Positions 10,870 through 64,000 of a DNA stretch of 64,000 nt are shown in pieces; the first letter of the stretch is position 1; each line of letters starts with the position of its first letter. The DNA is taken from NCBI GenBank assembly GCA_025618425.1, contig CM046836.1, positions 29,472,915 to 29,536,914 on the forward strand. The letters are read 5' to 3'. The position numbers were made by a program, and so were the translations under genes. Origin of the DNA: Heliocidaris tuberculata (Eukaryota > Echinodermata > Echinoidea > Camarodonta > Echinometridae). The notes under the pieces were generated by a model that made no database searches, had not been told where the DNA came from, and was given only the letters and a program-made list of their open reading frames with translations.

Positions 10870-12760
10870 ATGTAGAATTAAATGACTTTTGGTACAAAAG
10901 AAGAGGATTATTCTGACACTTGCAAAGTTAAAATGAAAATTGCTAAAGTGATCCCATTATTCAAAAAAGGTGATAACCTGTCTGTCAACAATTATCGCCC
11001 CATATCTTTATTAACCTCGTTTTCAAAAATGTTGGAAAAAGTAGTCTACGTAAGAACTATTGCTTTTCTTAAAAAATACAATATTATATCCGACTCTCAG
11101 TTTGGTTTCAGAGAAAAACACAACACGACCCACGCTATTTTAACTCTCATAGATCAAATCTCTAGTTCTTTTGATAAGTCTAATCACACTGTGGGTATGT
11201 TCCTTGATTTCTCTAAGGCTTTTGATACCATTAATCACGAGATACTACTACATAAACTTGCTTACTATGGCATCAGAGGGAATGCTTTGAAGTGGTTTAA
11301 GAGTTATCTTACAGGTAGAGTACAATTTGTTAGCGTAAACAATTCTGACTCTTCTACCAAACCTGTTAATTGCGGAGTTCCTCAAGGAAGCCTCCTGGGC
11401 CCTCTTTTATTTATAATTTATGTAAATGATATTAAAAGGTCGTCTGATATTTTTTCTTTTATACTCTTTGCGGACGACTCCAATCTGTTCTACTCACATC
11501 ACGATCCTATTGAACTCGTCACTGTTTTAAATGCCGAACTTAAAAAGGTGACGGATTGGATAAAAGCTAACAAACTATCTTTAAATTTACAAAAAACAAA
11601 TTATATGTTGTTTAGTAATTCCTTATCACATCTGTCTGATGAAATTATATTTGACAACACTGTTATTAAAGAAGTTAAAACAACCAAATTTTTAGGTATT
11701 ACTATAGACAATAAATTATCATGGAATTCGCATATTGATAACACTTGCAAAACCATATCAAGAAATATTGGAGTTATTCATCAACTTAAGCATGTTCTTC
11801 CATTATCAGCACTTCTGATGTTATATTCAACTCTCATCTTACCATATCTAAATTATGGCATTTTGGCATGGGGAAACGCAGAAAGATCCAGGTTAGATAA
11901 AATTTTACTCTTGCAGAAAAAGGTTTTGAGAATAATATGTAATACATCTTACAGAGCGCATACTGATATTTTGTTTCGCCAAAATCGTATTCTCATAATT
12001 CATGACCTTTATCGATTTCAGCTGTACCAATTCATGTACAATCTTGATAGAAATAATATGCCATTCTTTTGAAACAACTGTTTGCAAAAAATAGCACTTT
12101 ACACAGGTACTACACCAGGCAAGCAAACGATTATCATTTACCCAAAACTCGAACGGCTTTTGCCAGTAAAACTATATTTTTCAATGGTCCTAAATATTGG
12201 AACTCATTAGAACAGAATTTAAAACTTACCCCCAACTTAAGTAGGTTCAAATATCTTGTGAAGAAACACTTGACTGACTTATACTGATGTAAATAATTCA
12301 CTCTGCTTTTATTTATTTTTCTTTTCTTTTCATTCCATAATAGTGTATTTATCTTTTTTGTAATAGTTATATATACGTGTATATATAATATACTGATTTC
12401 CACTCGAAATCTCTTTTATTTCAGTAATTTTATCTTGTAATGTTAGCTCAGCTGTATATAATGTACATATGTTTTGTTTAGTAATTTCCTCCCTCTCAAA
12501 CAATTACTTTAATTTAAACGAAAATCTTTTTTGTTTGTTAGTTTTTTTAAAAAAACATATATTATTGTATCATTATTCGATTAGGGGGTCTACATCACAC
12601 AAGCTAAGCTTTTTAGTAGATCCCTCCACATATCATTTTGTCACCTTTCTATGTCATATTTATGTATTCTCTGTTTTTGCAGTGTTTGTAATTTATACAT
12701 ATTGTTGTAATTTCATTGTAAATGTGGAATCTGAATAAATCAAATCAAATCAAATCAAAT
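10870..12760 (+). mobile_element. 5'-truncated non-LTR retrotransposon (CR1/L2-like), RT intact
   Basis: Frame 10882-12072 encodes RT motifs in order: IAKVIPLFKKGD, NNYRPISLLTSFSKMLEKVV, DSQFGFREKHNTTHA, the catalytic FLDFSKAFDTINHE, GVPQGSLLGPLLF, the catalytic box FADDSNLF and TTKFLGITIDNKLSW. A 1-base shift near 12066 moves the C-terminal end (RYYTRQANDYHLP, GPKYWNSLEQNLK) to frame 12069-12287. The 3' end is an (AAATC)n tail at 12734-12758. The endonuclease is absent, so the copy cannot be autonomous. Confidence 0.88.
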
Positions 12761-13688
12761 GTTCAGGATATTAAATTCTTTCATCCCATCTCCTTCACAT
12801 TTATTCATCTTTCATATGCACTACAATACCTTGAAATAGAGGAAAGTAATCAATATTTTTCATTTTTTTATTCAATGTGCATCAAATAAACACACAAAAT
12901 CAATAGCACTTTGCATGCTTTAAAATTAATCTTAAAAACAATTTAGCATCCAATGCTTGTTTACAATAAAAAGAAGTAAACTTCTTTACATGTTAACACT
13001 CTGTAAGGAAAATGAGATTGTTCCCTGATAGGAAATCATGAAGAATGGAAGCATTCACACTGTCACCCTATTCTCAACATATCTTACCGAACTGGTCGAG
13101 TACTGAGGAAGGGGATAAATTTTGTGAGTAATATATGAAATGGTGGCTTCATTTGAAAGAACTTCCCTTTTGAAAAATGTGTTGTGTTTTCTTGGCCTTG
13201 GCCTCAAGACAATCTGGACTTTTGAGTGATAACTAATTCAAAATTTCAAATCTATGACTTTAGATAATTTGGTAAAATGTTTTGCTTGCATCGTTTCAGT
13301 CCATCTATTCTCCGAAGAGATTCACAGAGGCATGTATATGTGTGACATGTGTAAGGAACAGATCAGTGGTGATGTTCTTACTTTCTCTACGGCGGAGTCT
13401 ACACAAAGTCATGAATGGCAGGGTATAGTTAACGATTATAATTAGCATTCATTTGCTCAAAATCTGGTCAAAATATGAAAAACCTGCTGTACATCACTCT
13501 TTCCAATATCAAGAAACATTAAAATAAATGTCTTTATCAAGTTTATCTTTAAACATTTCCAAATATTACCTTTTTTCAAGCATTCAATGCTTAAATACAA
13601 TTGAAAATATATTGTACATTCTGCTGTATGAACATCACTAAAAAATAATAAACAAGTGAATGAGTAAATTACGCAATGCGTAATAAAT
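12761..13688. other. Intergenic, AT-rich; no gene recognised
   Basis: No domain-like frame or element boundary was seen. A 63-codon frame at 13254-13445 has a CXXC-like spacing (MCDMCKE) but nothing else, and is treated as chance. Confidence 0.5.
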
Positions 13689-14855
13689 GTCCCCGCCGGA
13701 AGTGCAGATCTGTGGAAATTAACTAGCCTGAACCTTAAAACTTCAGTGAAAAACTTTAGTGAATAAAATAATGTTACTGCATGCAAAAGAAGAGAATACC
13801 AACAATGCATGTATACAACTGAAATATAAAACATGAAAACATTATGAACCTTTAGCCATTTTGAATAAATTTGCATAAATTTGCATGAATAATGAATTTC
13901 AAAATTCTGTGTAGAAGTTTGGAAGCCCCCACCCAGCCCTATCAGATAAAACAATCGGAATCAAAATCCGATGTGAAATAGAGAAGTAGCATTTTTCGTC
14001 AATTTTGAATAAATTTGCATAAATTTTCATAATTAATGAATTTTAAAATTCTGTGTAGAAGTTTGGAAGCCCCCACCCAGCCCTATCAGATAAAACAATC
14101 GGAATCAAAATCCGATGAGAAATAGAGAAGTAGCATTTTTCGTCGATTTTGAATAAATTTGCATGAATTTGCATAATTAATGAATTTCACGATTCTGTGT
14201 AGAAGTTTGGAAGCCCCCACCCAGCCCTATCAGATAAAACAATCGGAATCAAAATCCGATGTGAAATAGAGCAGAAGTAGCATTTTTCGTCAATTTTGAA
14301 TAAATTTGCATAAATTAGCATAATTAATGAATTTCAAAATTCTGTGTAGAAGTTTGGAAGCCCCCACCCAGCCCTATCAGATAAAACAATCGGAATCAAA
14401 ATCCGATGTGAAATAGAGAAGTAGCATTTTTCGTCAATTTTGAATAAATTTGCATAAATTTGCATAGTTAATGAATTTCAAACTTCTGAGTAGAAGTTTG
14501 AAAGCCCCCACCCAGCCCTATCAGATAAAACAATCGGAATCAAAATCCGATGTGAAATAGAGGAGAAGTAGCATTTTTCGTTAATTTTGAATAAATTTGC
14601 ATAAATTTGCATAATTAATGAATTTCACGATTCTGTGTAGGGTTTGGAAGCCCTCACCAAGCCCTATCAGATAAAACAATCAGAATCAAAATCGGCCAAG
14701 AAATGACGGAGAAGTAGCATTTTCTAACATTTGAGCACACACGGACAGATGGACGCACGGATGGACGGACGGACGGACACACACACACACACACACACGC
14801 ACACACGAACGGAGCCCGTTTCATAGTCCCCTCGCGAACTTCGTTTGGCGGGGAC
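13689..14855. mobile_element. Pearl/DINE-like (Helentron-associated type) repeat element
   Basis: Bounded by inverted GTCCCCGCC (13689-13697) and GGCGGGGAC (14847-14855). The core holds six tandem copies of a ~145-bp unit. The unit start TTTTGAATAAATTTGCAT recurs at about 13859, 14003, 14147, 14294, 14438 and 14585. A subterminal (ACGG)n stretch (about 14756-14776) and (AC)n follow. Short inverted ends, core tandem repeats and a subterminal ACGG microsatellite are the described layout of bivalve pearl/CvA and DINE elements. Assignment is by architecture only. Confidence 0.6.
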
Positions 14856-17800
14856 AATAAGTTTGGATTTGGAAGAATTTAAGTTTGTTTCTATCATGTC
14901 CTCTGTTGGATAATAGAAACAGCCATGCACAGAATACTTGCCCCATGAATATGTATTGTTCTTGTATTGTATGTAATATGAATTTGTTTCTGAATTGACC
15001 TACAAAAATCCATTACTGACATCTTGACATTACCATTCAAAATGTAAATGCACACCATGTCTAGTGGTGAAAAAAAATTAACTTTTACGTGATTTATAAA
15101 CATTGCAATGGCATGTACCCTAACTTGAAAATCTTCATACAGATACATGTAGTCGTTGGTGGTTTGAAAGATTGTGTGAAAAACTTTTTTCTATGAAACA
15201 GGCGAGTTCAAATTTGAAGGTTATACAAATTTCTCTTCAGGATGAACTACCTAAATACAAACATATAAACATTATGAAAGATTCAAATTTCATTGAACTT
15301 AAGTTGTCAGAATTCTACAATACATTTGAATAGTGACATTTATGCCTACTACCTTGCCGTAAATTCAAAATTCAAAATTCTTTTATGGCACAGGCAGGTA
15401 GTGATAGTTGTGACAGTAAGGTGCCACATTTCTGCATGAAACCTCAGTATGTGCTTGGTTCAAATGATTTCTTTATATAGTAAGCACTTTACACATATAT
15501 TTGTATTTATCCTTTTTTCTTTTTAATTACTTGATAGTTACTCCCCTTCTTCCTAGCTTGTGTTCTCTTCTCCTCCCTTTCTTTCTCTTTCTCCTTCTCT
15601 TCTTTTTTTTCCTCCTCCTCCTGCTATTTTTCTCTTCCCCTAAACAATTCACTACTTGGGAGTAACTTAATGTATTGTTACATGTTATAGCTATTTTATT
15701 TACTGTAACTCATTATTTTTATTATATTTACCATGTTATCTTTATTTGTACATGTATTCAATTTTAATTTGTACACAAGACAAATATCGGCCTTTGGACC
15801 GTTTGTCCTTGTTTTTGATAGTTTTTAGCTCAATAAAATCTGATATATATAGTGATTCCACACTGCAGATCCGAACTATAACCTACTTGTATGAATAACA
15901 TGTTTTGATAAAGTCCAGAAGAAATAATATAACTTTTGACTTTTGATCAGTCATGCTTCAATTCCCAACAGTCTGTTTGAGATGAAATCCCTGATAGGGG
16001 GATCTCTCCCCCCCCCCCCCCCCCCCCCGTTTTTATTTCTTTTTGCAGTTTCTTCTATCTCCCATCAATCATTGCCTGTGTCTTCTTCATCTACTCTTCA
16101 TTATCTTCATCCTTCTATTATTGTTCTATCCATTCTTTCTTTTTTGTCTCAACCATTTTGCATGAACTATTCTATATCATGCATTTTACATTATGTATAA
16201 CTTATGAGCAAATTCATTTTATCTGAAAACCTTGAGTGTAAACAAAAGAACAAGTGGCCTCACATAAGCTTTTACAGTGTATTATGTGTATATTCATTAA
16301 ATACTGATATATCTATGAAGAATTATAGAAAGTGAATAATTCAAAGGGGGACCAATCTCCAAAAAGAATATATTGCAATGAATGTTTTAAGCCACTTTAC
16401 TATATTCAAATTATCAGCTTCTAAGATTACTTCAGTATGTTAGAGAAATTGCAAGTCTCAATATTCTCTAAACGAAAGTATATGTGACTATGAGTATCCT
16501 ACATGTATGCAAACAAAACCAAAGTTCAACTCTGGTTCAGTGCACGGGGTTTAATTTTATCCTTTTTCTTCATGATCCTAAACCATTCACCCTTCAAACA
16601 GGGAGAAAGTTTTTTTTATTGCTGATATACATACTAGCTGTAAAATGCTATATGCTGTTATGTGTGAAGATGAATATGATATATATATCAGGGACAAAGA
16701 TAAAACAGTTATCAAAACTACAACCATTCAAATTAATGATAACAAAATTAAATTCAATGAACTTAAACTCTTCAAATTTATCTCTAAAATATACACAACA
16801 TTCTGTGTCTTTGAAATAAATAGTATGACAGCATGATAACCCTCAGGCATGGATCTATAAGAGTACTCTGCACACATTACAAATGCCCATCTTGTACACA
16901 TTATATTTAATCTGATGACAAAACTCAGATAAATGAACTCAGATAAATGAACTAACAAGTACTTCATAAATAAGCATGTATAACTAAGCCATGTACATGT
17001 GTACACCAGATATTGCTAAGGTTTTGTTTCAAAAGACCACATATTTCTTACTCATATTTACCTATATCAAAAAGGCAGCAGGCCAGGTAAAAATCACAAT
17101 TTCTTATCTCTGTCTGATTCATATTGTGTTGCTCTCTTCTTTTAATTATTAAATGCACAAGTATGTCATTACTTTGTTTTTCTCATATGCATAAACAAAA
17201 AATAATAAGATGGATGAAAATTTAAGGCATAATGTGTCATACAGAAAGAATTTCATTTAAAAAAAATTTGCTGGGTGCTATGATAACTTTTGTATCATGT
17301 GTCGCATTCTTAAAAACAATTATCAACCTGTCTCTCTCTCATTTGTCTGCTCTTACAACAAGAATCTGAAGCAACTTGTATGAAATATTGGATTGCCCTA
17401 TAGAAATTTATTCAGCTAAGTTTAATCATTATATAAAAATCTTTGGTAGAAGGTAGAGTACAATGAATGCTAACTCACCATGAGGAAAACATATCACATC
17501 ATATCACACAATTTCAGTATCTTCAGGCAAGCACTGCAAATAGACATGTTTAATAGAAAATATTCACTAAAGTGACTACAATACTGCTTGAGCCTCATTC
17601 ACTGATGACGTGATAAAACGCCTCTTCTTTTATGTATAAATTAAAGGCAAGTGAGGGTGTGGAATGGGAAACTGCAAGCAACAATGCTCCTTAGCATACT
17701 CACTCTTTGTGTTGTAAGAGAAAGAAATATGATGTGCAATACGCTTATGAAATGTTATTTTGCCGCAGTGGTATACAGCATCATATGTGAACTAGGCTTT

Positions 17801-18238
17801 ACACATTATTATATGTGTTAAATGATTGCATACAAAACATAACTTTCTGAACATTGTAGACAATTACTTTTTAGAACCATTTCATTTTGTTTTAACTGTA
17901 AATACCATGATCTGTGCACCCATGGAATTCACCTGAATTATGAATATATATTTTGGAGCAAGCACATATAGAGTTGATGGGTACTGGCGCTGTAGAAGAC
18001 TTTATCATTCCAAACAGGTGTTGTTTGAAAAGTAAGCATGTCAAGAAACTCTCCGCAGTAATACAGGAAGCACTGAAGATGATTTTAACATGCGCATGAA
18101 GTAGAATCTAATTGATTCACAGAAACAAAATAATGATAACGATTTCATTCTTTTATGCACTTGCACAAAAATAGAGATTTCTTCAGGAAGTTGCTTTCAC
18201 AATAGCTTTCAAGCTAAAGAAAGTGTCACTAAAAAACA
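14856..18238. other. Intergenic / distal 3' flank of the ABCC gene
   Basis: AT-rich, with a CT-rich tract (15540-15620), a long C-run (about 16007-16028) and an AATAAA with downstream T-rich sequence near 15831 that could be a LINE 3' end. No coding exon was recognised on either strand. Part of the minus-strand 3'UTR may extend into it. Confidence 0.5.
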
Positions 18239-18244
18239 TTTATT
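18239..18244 (-). promoter_or_regulatory. Candidate poly(A) signal AATAAA of the ABCC gene
   Basis: The reverse strand reads AATAAA 89 bases downstream of the stop codon at 18333-18335. Other AATAAA hexamers lie further away, so this is the nearest candidate only. Confidence 0.4.
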
Positions 18245-18332
18245 ACACACAATATTCTCAATAGATTTCTTCAGATATCTCAGTCACATACAAACTGGTG
18301 AGAATCAAGGGGGAGACTTCACACTAGAGCTG

Positions 18333-60646
<42,314 letters not shown>

Positions 60647-60931
60647 CTAAATTCAGTTAAGTTCATGGCTCAAGCTGTTCTTGAAATATTATGATAACTA
60701 GTATAAAAAACCTATTATCACATGATAATTAACCTCCGTGACCTTTGACCTACAAAACCCCAAATCTCATCACTTTGTCTCACATGGTGATAGATACTAG
60801 TTCCAAGTTTGAAGTTCACAGCTACAATATTTATTGAGATATAGTGATAACAAAACTAAAACAATATTAAATTCATGTATATTGACCTCTATGACCTGTA
60901 TCTTTGACCTACGTATCCCAAAATCTAATCA

Positions 60932-61059
60932 GGGGCCTGTAACATAAAGAGATACAATCAATCTTACAATCAATTGTAACTCTTCAGTACATGGTTTTTC
61001 ATAGACTTACGACTGATATCAATCATAAGATTGATTTATCTCTTTATGTTACAGGTCCC
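60932..61059. mobile_element. Short hairpin MITE (GGGGCCTGTAACA ends)
   Basis: GGGGCCTGTAACATAAAGAG on the left pairs with CTCTTTATGTTACAGGTCCC on the right. The arms extend through AATCAATCTTA. The ends resemble those of 37663-37809. Intronic. Confidence 0.7.
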
Positions 61060-61544
61060 AGATCATATACATGTACCTCAAATGATTCTTGAGATAGCGT
61101 GTTAACAAGGCTACAACCTGAAATTTCAGAAATTTGCCTATATGACATTTGACCTACGTACCCTAAAATCTAATCAGATCATTTTCCCGTGGTGATACAT
61201 ACTAGCAGTGTAAAAATTAAAATTTCTTTTGCGAGGTCTACTTAGAAGTCCACCTATTGTGTTCAGAGATTTTAATGCACTACGACCCATGGGCAGAAAT
61301 ATTATTTGACGGTGGCTCTTTTTTCATTTATGGTGGCTTTTTCAAGAGTTTTGGGGGATAATCGCCATAGCCCTCGCTTATTTTTTTCACTGCATACTAG
61401 CACCAAGTTTGAAATTAATAGCTCAAATGGCCTTTTTGAGATATCACGTTAACAAGAAAGCGTGATTGACAAGCCGAAAACATAATGCCTACGGCACCAC
61501 CTTCAGAGGGAAGAGGTATAGAAAGGAAAATGTGGTAACCTTAA

Positions 61545-62475
61545 AGTAGATATTCAAAGCAAATCACAAATATGCTCAATAATGTATCTCTAGAAACTAG
61601 AAAGCTTGCAGATGATAATCGTATAAGTTTTACGTTAAGTGCGTGTTTGATGATTAAAAAATAACACAAATAAAAACACTTCTCAGCATTTGGGATATCC
61701 GAGCGATTTGCCAGAAATATACCGATGTTTTCGTGACGTCACATCAGGTGCCAATCCTGCCTAAGCAGACGACGTCCTATATCAAGTGAACGTAACTGCA
61801 ATGCAATTATTTTTAAATTATAAAGAGTTTGGTTTGTTTCACCATGACCGTATTTCACATCATTCTAAAAGGGAAGTGAAACCGTTTCTAGTAACTAAAA
61901 TCTTTTGTTTGTAAAAAGTCATGATAAGGGTCAATGATCAATCAAAGAAATCACACTTTCGAATTGTAAAGCCCGCTGAATTATAGCATGGATGGTATTC
62001 GTTCCCTCTTGAAACGCCGACATGCCGCGGTGCATGCAGCTGAAAATACAATGACATCTTTTTTTGTTTACAAGCGATTGATTCCTTTATTTGTTTAACG
62101 CTGCATTTTTCATCAAAATAATACCATGCAGGAAATTTAGAGTGAGGCAACAAATAAACATTTATACTGACGCTAGTGAAGTAAGAGAAATAAGTGAAGA
62201 TGAGATGACAAAACAGGCACTGAAAATGTATAAGATGTTATGGGGCATCGTCTGCTTAGGAAGGATTGCTCCCCGGTATGACGTCACATATCTCCGCAGC
62301 GTTCAAAGAGCTCTATAGGTGCTATAGCGGGGCTGTGTTATATCATTTCATAATTGATAATAATCATTACTTCAAATGTTTCCAAGCGTTGAATTTTGAT
62401 AACCTTGTTCAATCTAACCTTCACCTATGCAATAATAAAAATTAAATCAATATTCAAAATCAATGAAATTCTACT
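61545..62475. mobile_element. TTAA-flanked ~930-bp foldback element, copy 2 (inverted)
   Basis: 931 bp between TTAA at 61541-61544 and 62476-62479, with ends AGTAGATATTC and GAATTCTACT. It matches copy 1 (59132-60064, 933 bp) in reverse orientation: its right end reversed (TTATTATTGCATAGGTGAAG) equals the left end of copy 1. Internal halves are also inverted. Non-coding. Confidence 0.85.
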
Positions 62476-62760
62476 TTAACTGAACTGCATATATGCATAC
62501 TGCAAGGAATTCTCAAAATTGTTGGATATTCATCGACATATGTGACACGCCAATTTAACTTCTAAAAATACCTGCAGTAGTCAAAGTTAAACTGACTTTC
62601 TTTTGTCTTTTGTATACAAGATATGATTGCTGTGTGGAGAGCTGGCTGGGAAGAAGGATTAAAGCACATGGTTTATGTAGCTGTGATCTGGCATTCCTTT
62701 CAGCTATTTTTACTCAAATATTAAAAATTACCTCTGTGCTAACATTAATTTAATCACTAA

Positions 62761-63169
62761 AGGTGGTACCTCATTGAGCGGTGAATGCTTATGAACATTG
62801 CGATTTTTGGATTTGCCAACTTTTCTGATGAATGTTGGCAAAAATCAGGGTTCACCTCTGTCATAAACGACATTTAGCGACTTTTAGCGATGCTTAGCAA
62901 CAATTAGTAACATTAGTGCAAATGTTTGCAAAGTGTTTGCTAAAGACAGTTGACGACTATTAGCGACTGTAAGCAAATGTCAGCGACGGTTTTTGCAAAG
63001 ATTAGCAACTATTTGCCAGTCCTTTGCCACTGTTTGTAAACGTTTGGGACCTTTTGCCAACTCCTGGTAAAGTACTAGGCAACTCTATGGACCCAACCCT
63101 ATAAAAGGGTGAGCAAATCTTCCAGCCTTCCCTACGTTCGCAAGCATTCGCCGCTCAGTGATGTACCCT
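62761..63169. mobile_element. MITE with ~40-bp inverted ends (AGGTGGTACCTCATTGAGCG)
   Basis: The left end AGGTGGTACCTCATTGAGCG pairs with the right end CCGCTCAGTGATGTACCCT. The flanks CTAA and ATAA could be a decayed TTAA duplication. The interior is rich in TTAGCGAC and TTTGCAAA-type repeats. The ends resemble the other TTAA MITEs. Confidence 0.7.
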
Positions 63170-63174
63170 ATAAA

Positions 63175-63390
63175 GCCCACAAATGTAAAAATCTACCACA
63201 AATAAGAATAACCACAAATGTAAAAACATTGCACCTGCAAATGTCAAAATAACCACAAATGTCATAACATGTCAACCACAAGTATAAAAATAACCACAAA
63301 TGTAAAGACATTTTGCCTACAAATGTAAAAATTTCCTTTTTTACCTCAAATGTCATAACATGTCAACTGCTAATGTAAAAACTAATTGCT
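63175..63390. repeat. Minisatellite (~20-bp ACCACAAATGTAAAAACAT units)
   Basis: About ten degenerate tandem units with ACAAATGTMAAAA and CATAACATGTCAAC variants. The reverse-strand open frame here is an artefact. Confidence 0.8.
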
Positions 63391-64000
63391 CGCATAATGC
63401 ACCTATGTAAGATCAGTTATTATGAGATGTATGTTTGTGTGTGTGTGTGTGTGTACAGTCACAAAGTCAAACTTCCCTGGAACTGATTAGCTGATATGGA
63501 AAAATGCTTCTTTTTGAAATTCCATGACACTTAAGAAATATCCTGACCATATGCAGTCAATCACATACGAATGGAAAAAACCCTACGATGAAGCTAAAGA
63601 GTTAAAAAAAAAAATAATAAAAAATGCTTGGTCATGAAGAACTTTTCTAACTCTAAGTTTGCATTGAGTGAACGCGCCACACTACCAGTAATCAAGAAAA
63701 GCTAGGCCGCTAGGGCTGGGGAAGAAGTCTGCCTGCTCCCGCCGGAATTTACTTTCCAGCAGGTTTTCTTGCTCACTGTTTTACATCGATTAGAAAATAA
63801 AATACTAGTTCTACATTACCTGGATCATGGAAAATGACAATTAAACTCAATTTGGACTCATTTCTAGAAGCTACAACTACTTCTTGAATGCCGAAAACCA
63901 GTACTTGGGTTTATGATTTCTGGGCCCTCTTGCATAAAAAGTTGCGATTAAACGCAACTCAAAAAATTAAACACAAGTCCCAAATACGCGATCCTGATTG
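63391..64000. other. Right end: intronic DNA, no exon found
   Basis: Contains a (GT)n run (63435-63453) and, from 63922, the beginning of a hairpin MITE of the 37663 family (GGGCCCTCTTGCATAAAAAG) cut by the window end. The upstream ABCC exons must lie beyond 64000. Confidence 0.6.

Noticed and set aside
13254..13445. Small zinc-binding protein (MCDMCKE)
   Set aside because: A single CXXC pair in a 63-codon frame with no further zinc ligands or conserved context.
13859..14730. CRISPR array
   Set aside because: Units of ~145 bp are joined without unique spacers, in animal DNA; it is a core repeat of a mobile element.

Overview
The window is animal nuclear DNA: split genes with GT/AG introns, non-LTR retrotransposons, tRNA-derived SINEs, many foldback DNA transposons and microsatellites. 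The repeat mix, the very frequent short TGTACATG-type motifs in introns and the TRIM/beta-propeller fragment suggest a marine invertebrate deuterostome, most likely an echinoderm such as a sea urchin. The species call is inference.

Left third (1-18.2 kb): mostly intergenic and repeat-rich. It holds a minisatellite with two non-autonomous hAT-like insertions (8-bp target duplications), a frameshifted TRIM-like coiled-coil/beta-propeller pseudogene (3753-4659), several LINE copies and relics with reverse transcriptase domains (5.4-9.0 and 10.9-12.8 kb), a palindromic MITE (10.56 kb), and a Helentron/pearl-like element with six ~145-bp repeats (13.7-14.9 kb).

Right two thirds (18.2-60.6 kb, minus strand): the 3' part of one ABC transporter gene of the ABCC1/MRP1 type. 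I placed 19 consecutive coding positions with consistent splice phases. Spliced they give 2952 bases, i.e. 983 residues plus stop, running from the end of TMD1 through NBD1, linker, TMD2 and NBD2 to the natural C-terminus. The 5' part (TMD0 and most of TMD1) lies beyond base 64000.

The outstanding feature is at coding position 11. Instead of one TMD2 exon there are six tandem versions (45714-46024, 44662-44972, 44222-44532, 41977-42287, 39182-39492, 34513-34823). Each is exactly 311 bp, with an open frame of 103 codons, the same splice phase and AG/GT sites. Because 311 is not a multiple of 3, only transcripts that include exactly one version stay in frame, so the array looks like a mutually exclusive exon cassette. 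Each version encodes TM13, the coupling loop, TM14 and the start of TM15. The coupling Asp (human MRP1 D1084) is invariant, while the position matching the drug-specificity residue E1089 is I, T, L, L, E or D. One locus could therefore make six transporters with different substrate ranges on constant ATPase domains. Drosophila MRP has a comparable variable exon.

The introns of this gene hold a 165-bp higher-order minisatellite, TTAA-flanked and hAT-like foldback elements, an antisense LINE with a mutated YADD box, SINEs, and several degenerate tandem copies of the ends of constant exons.
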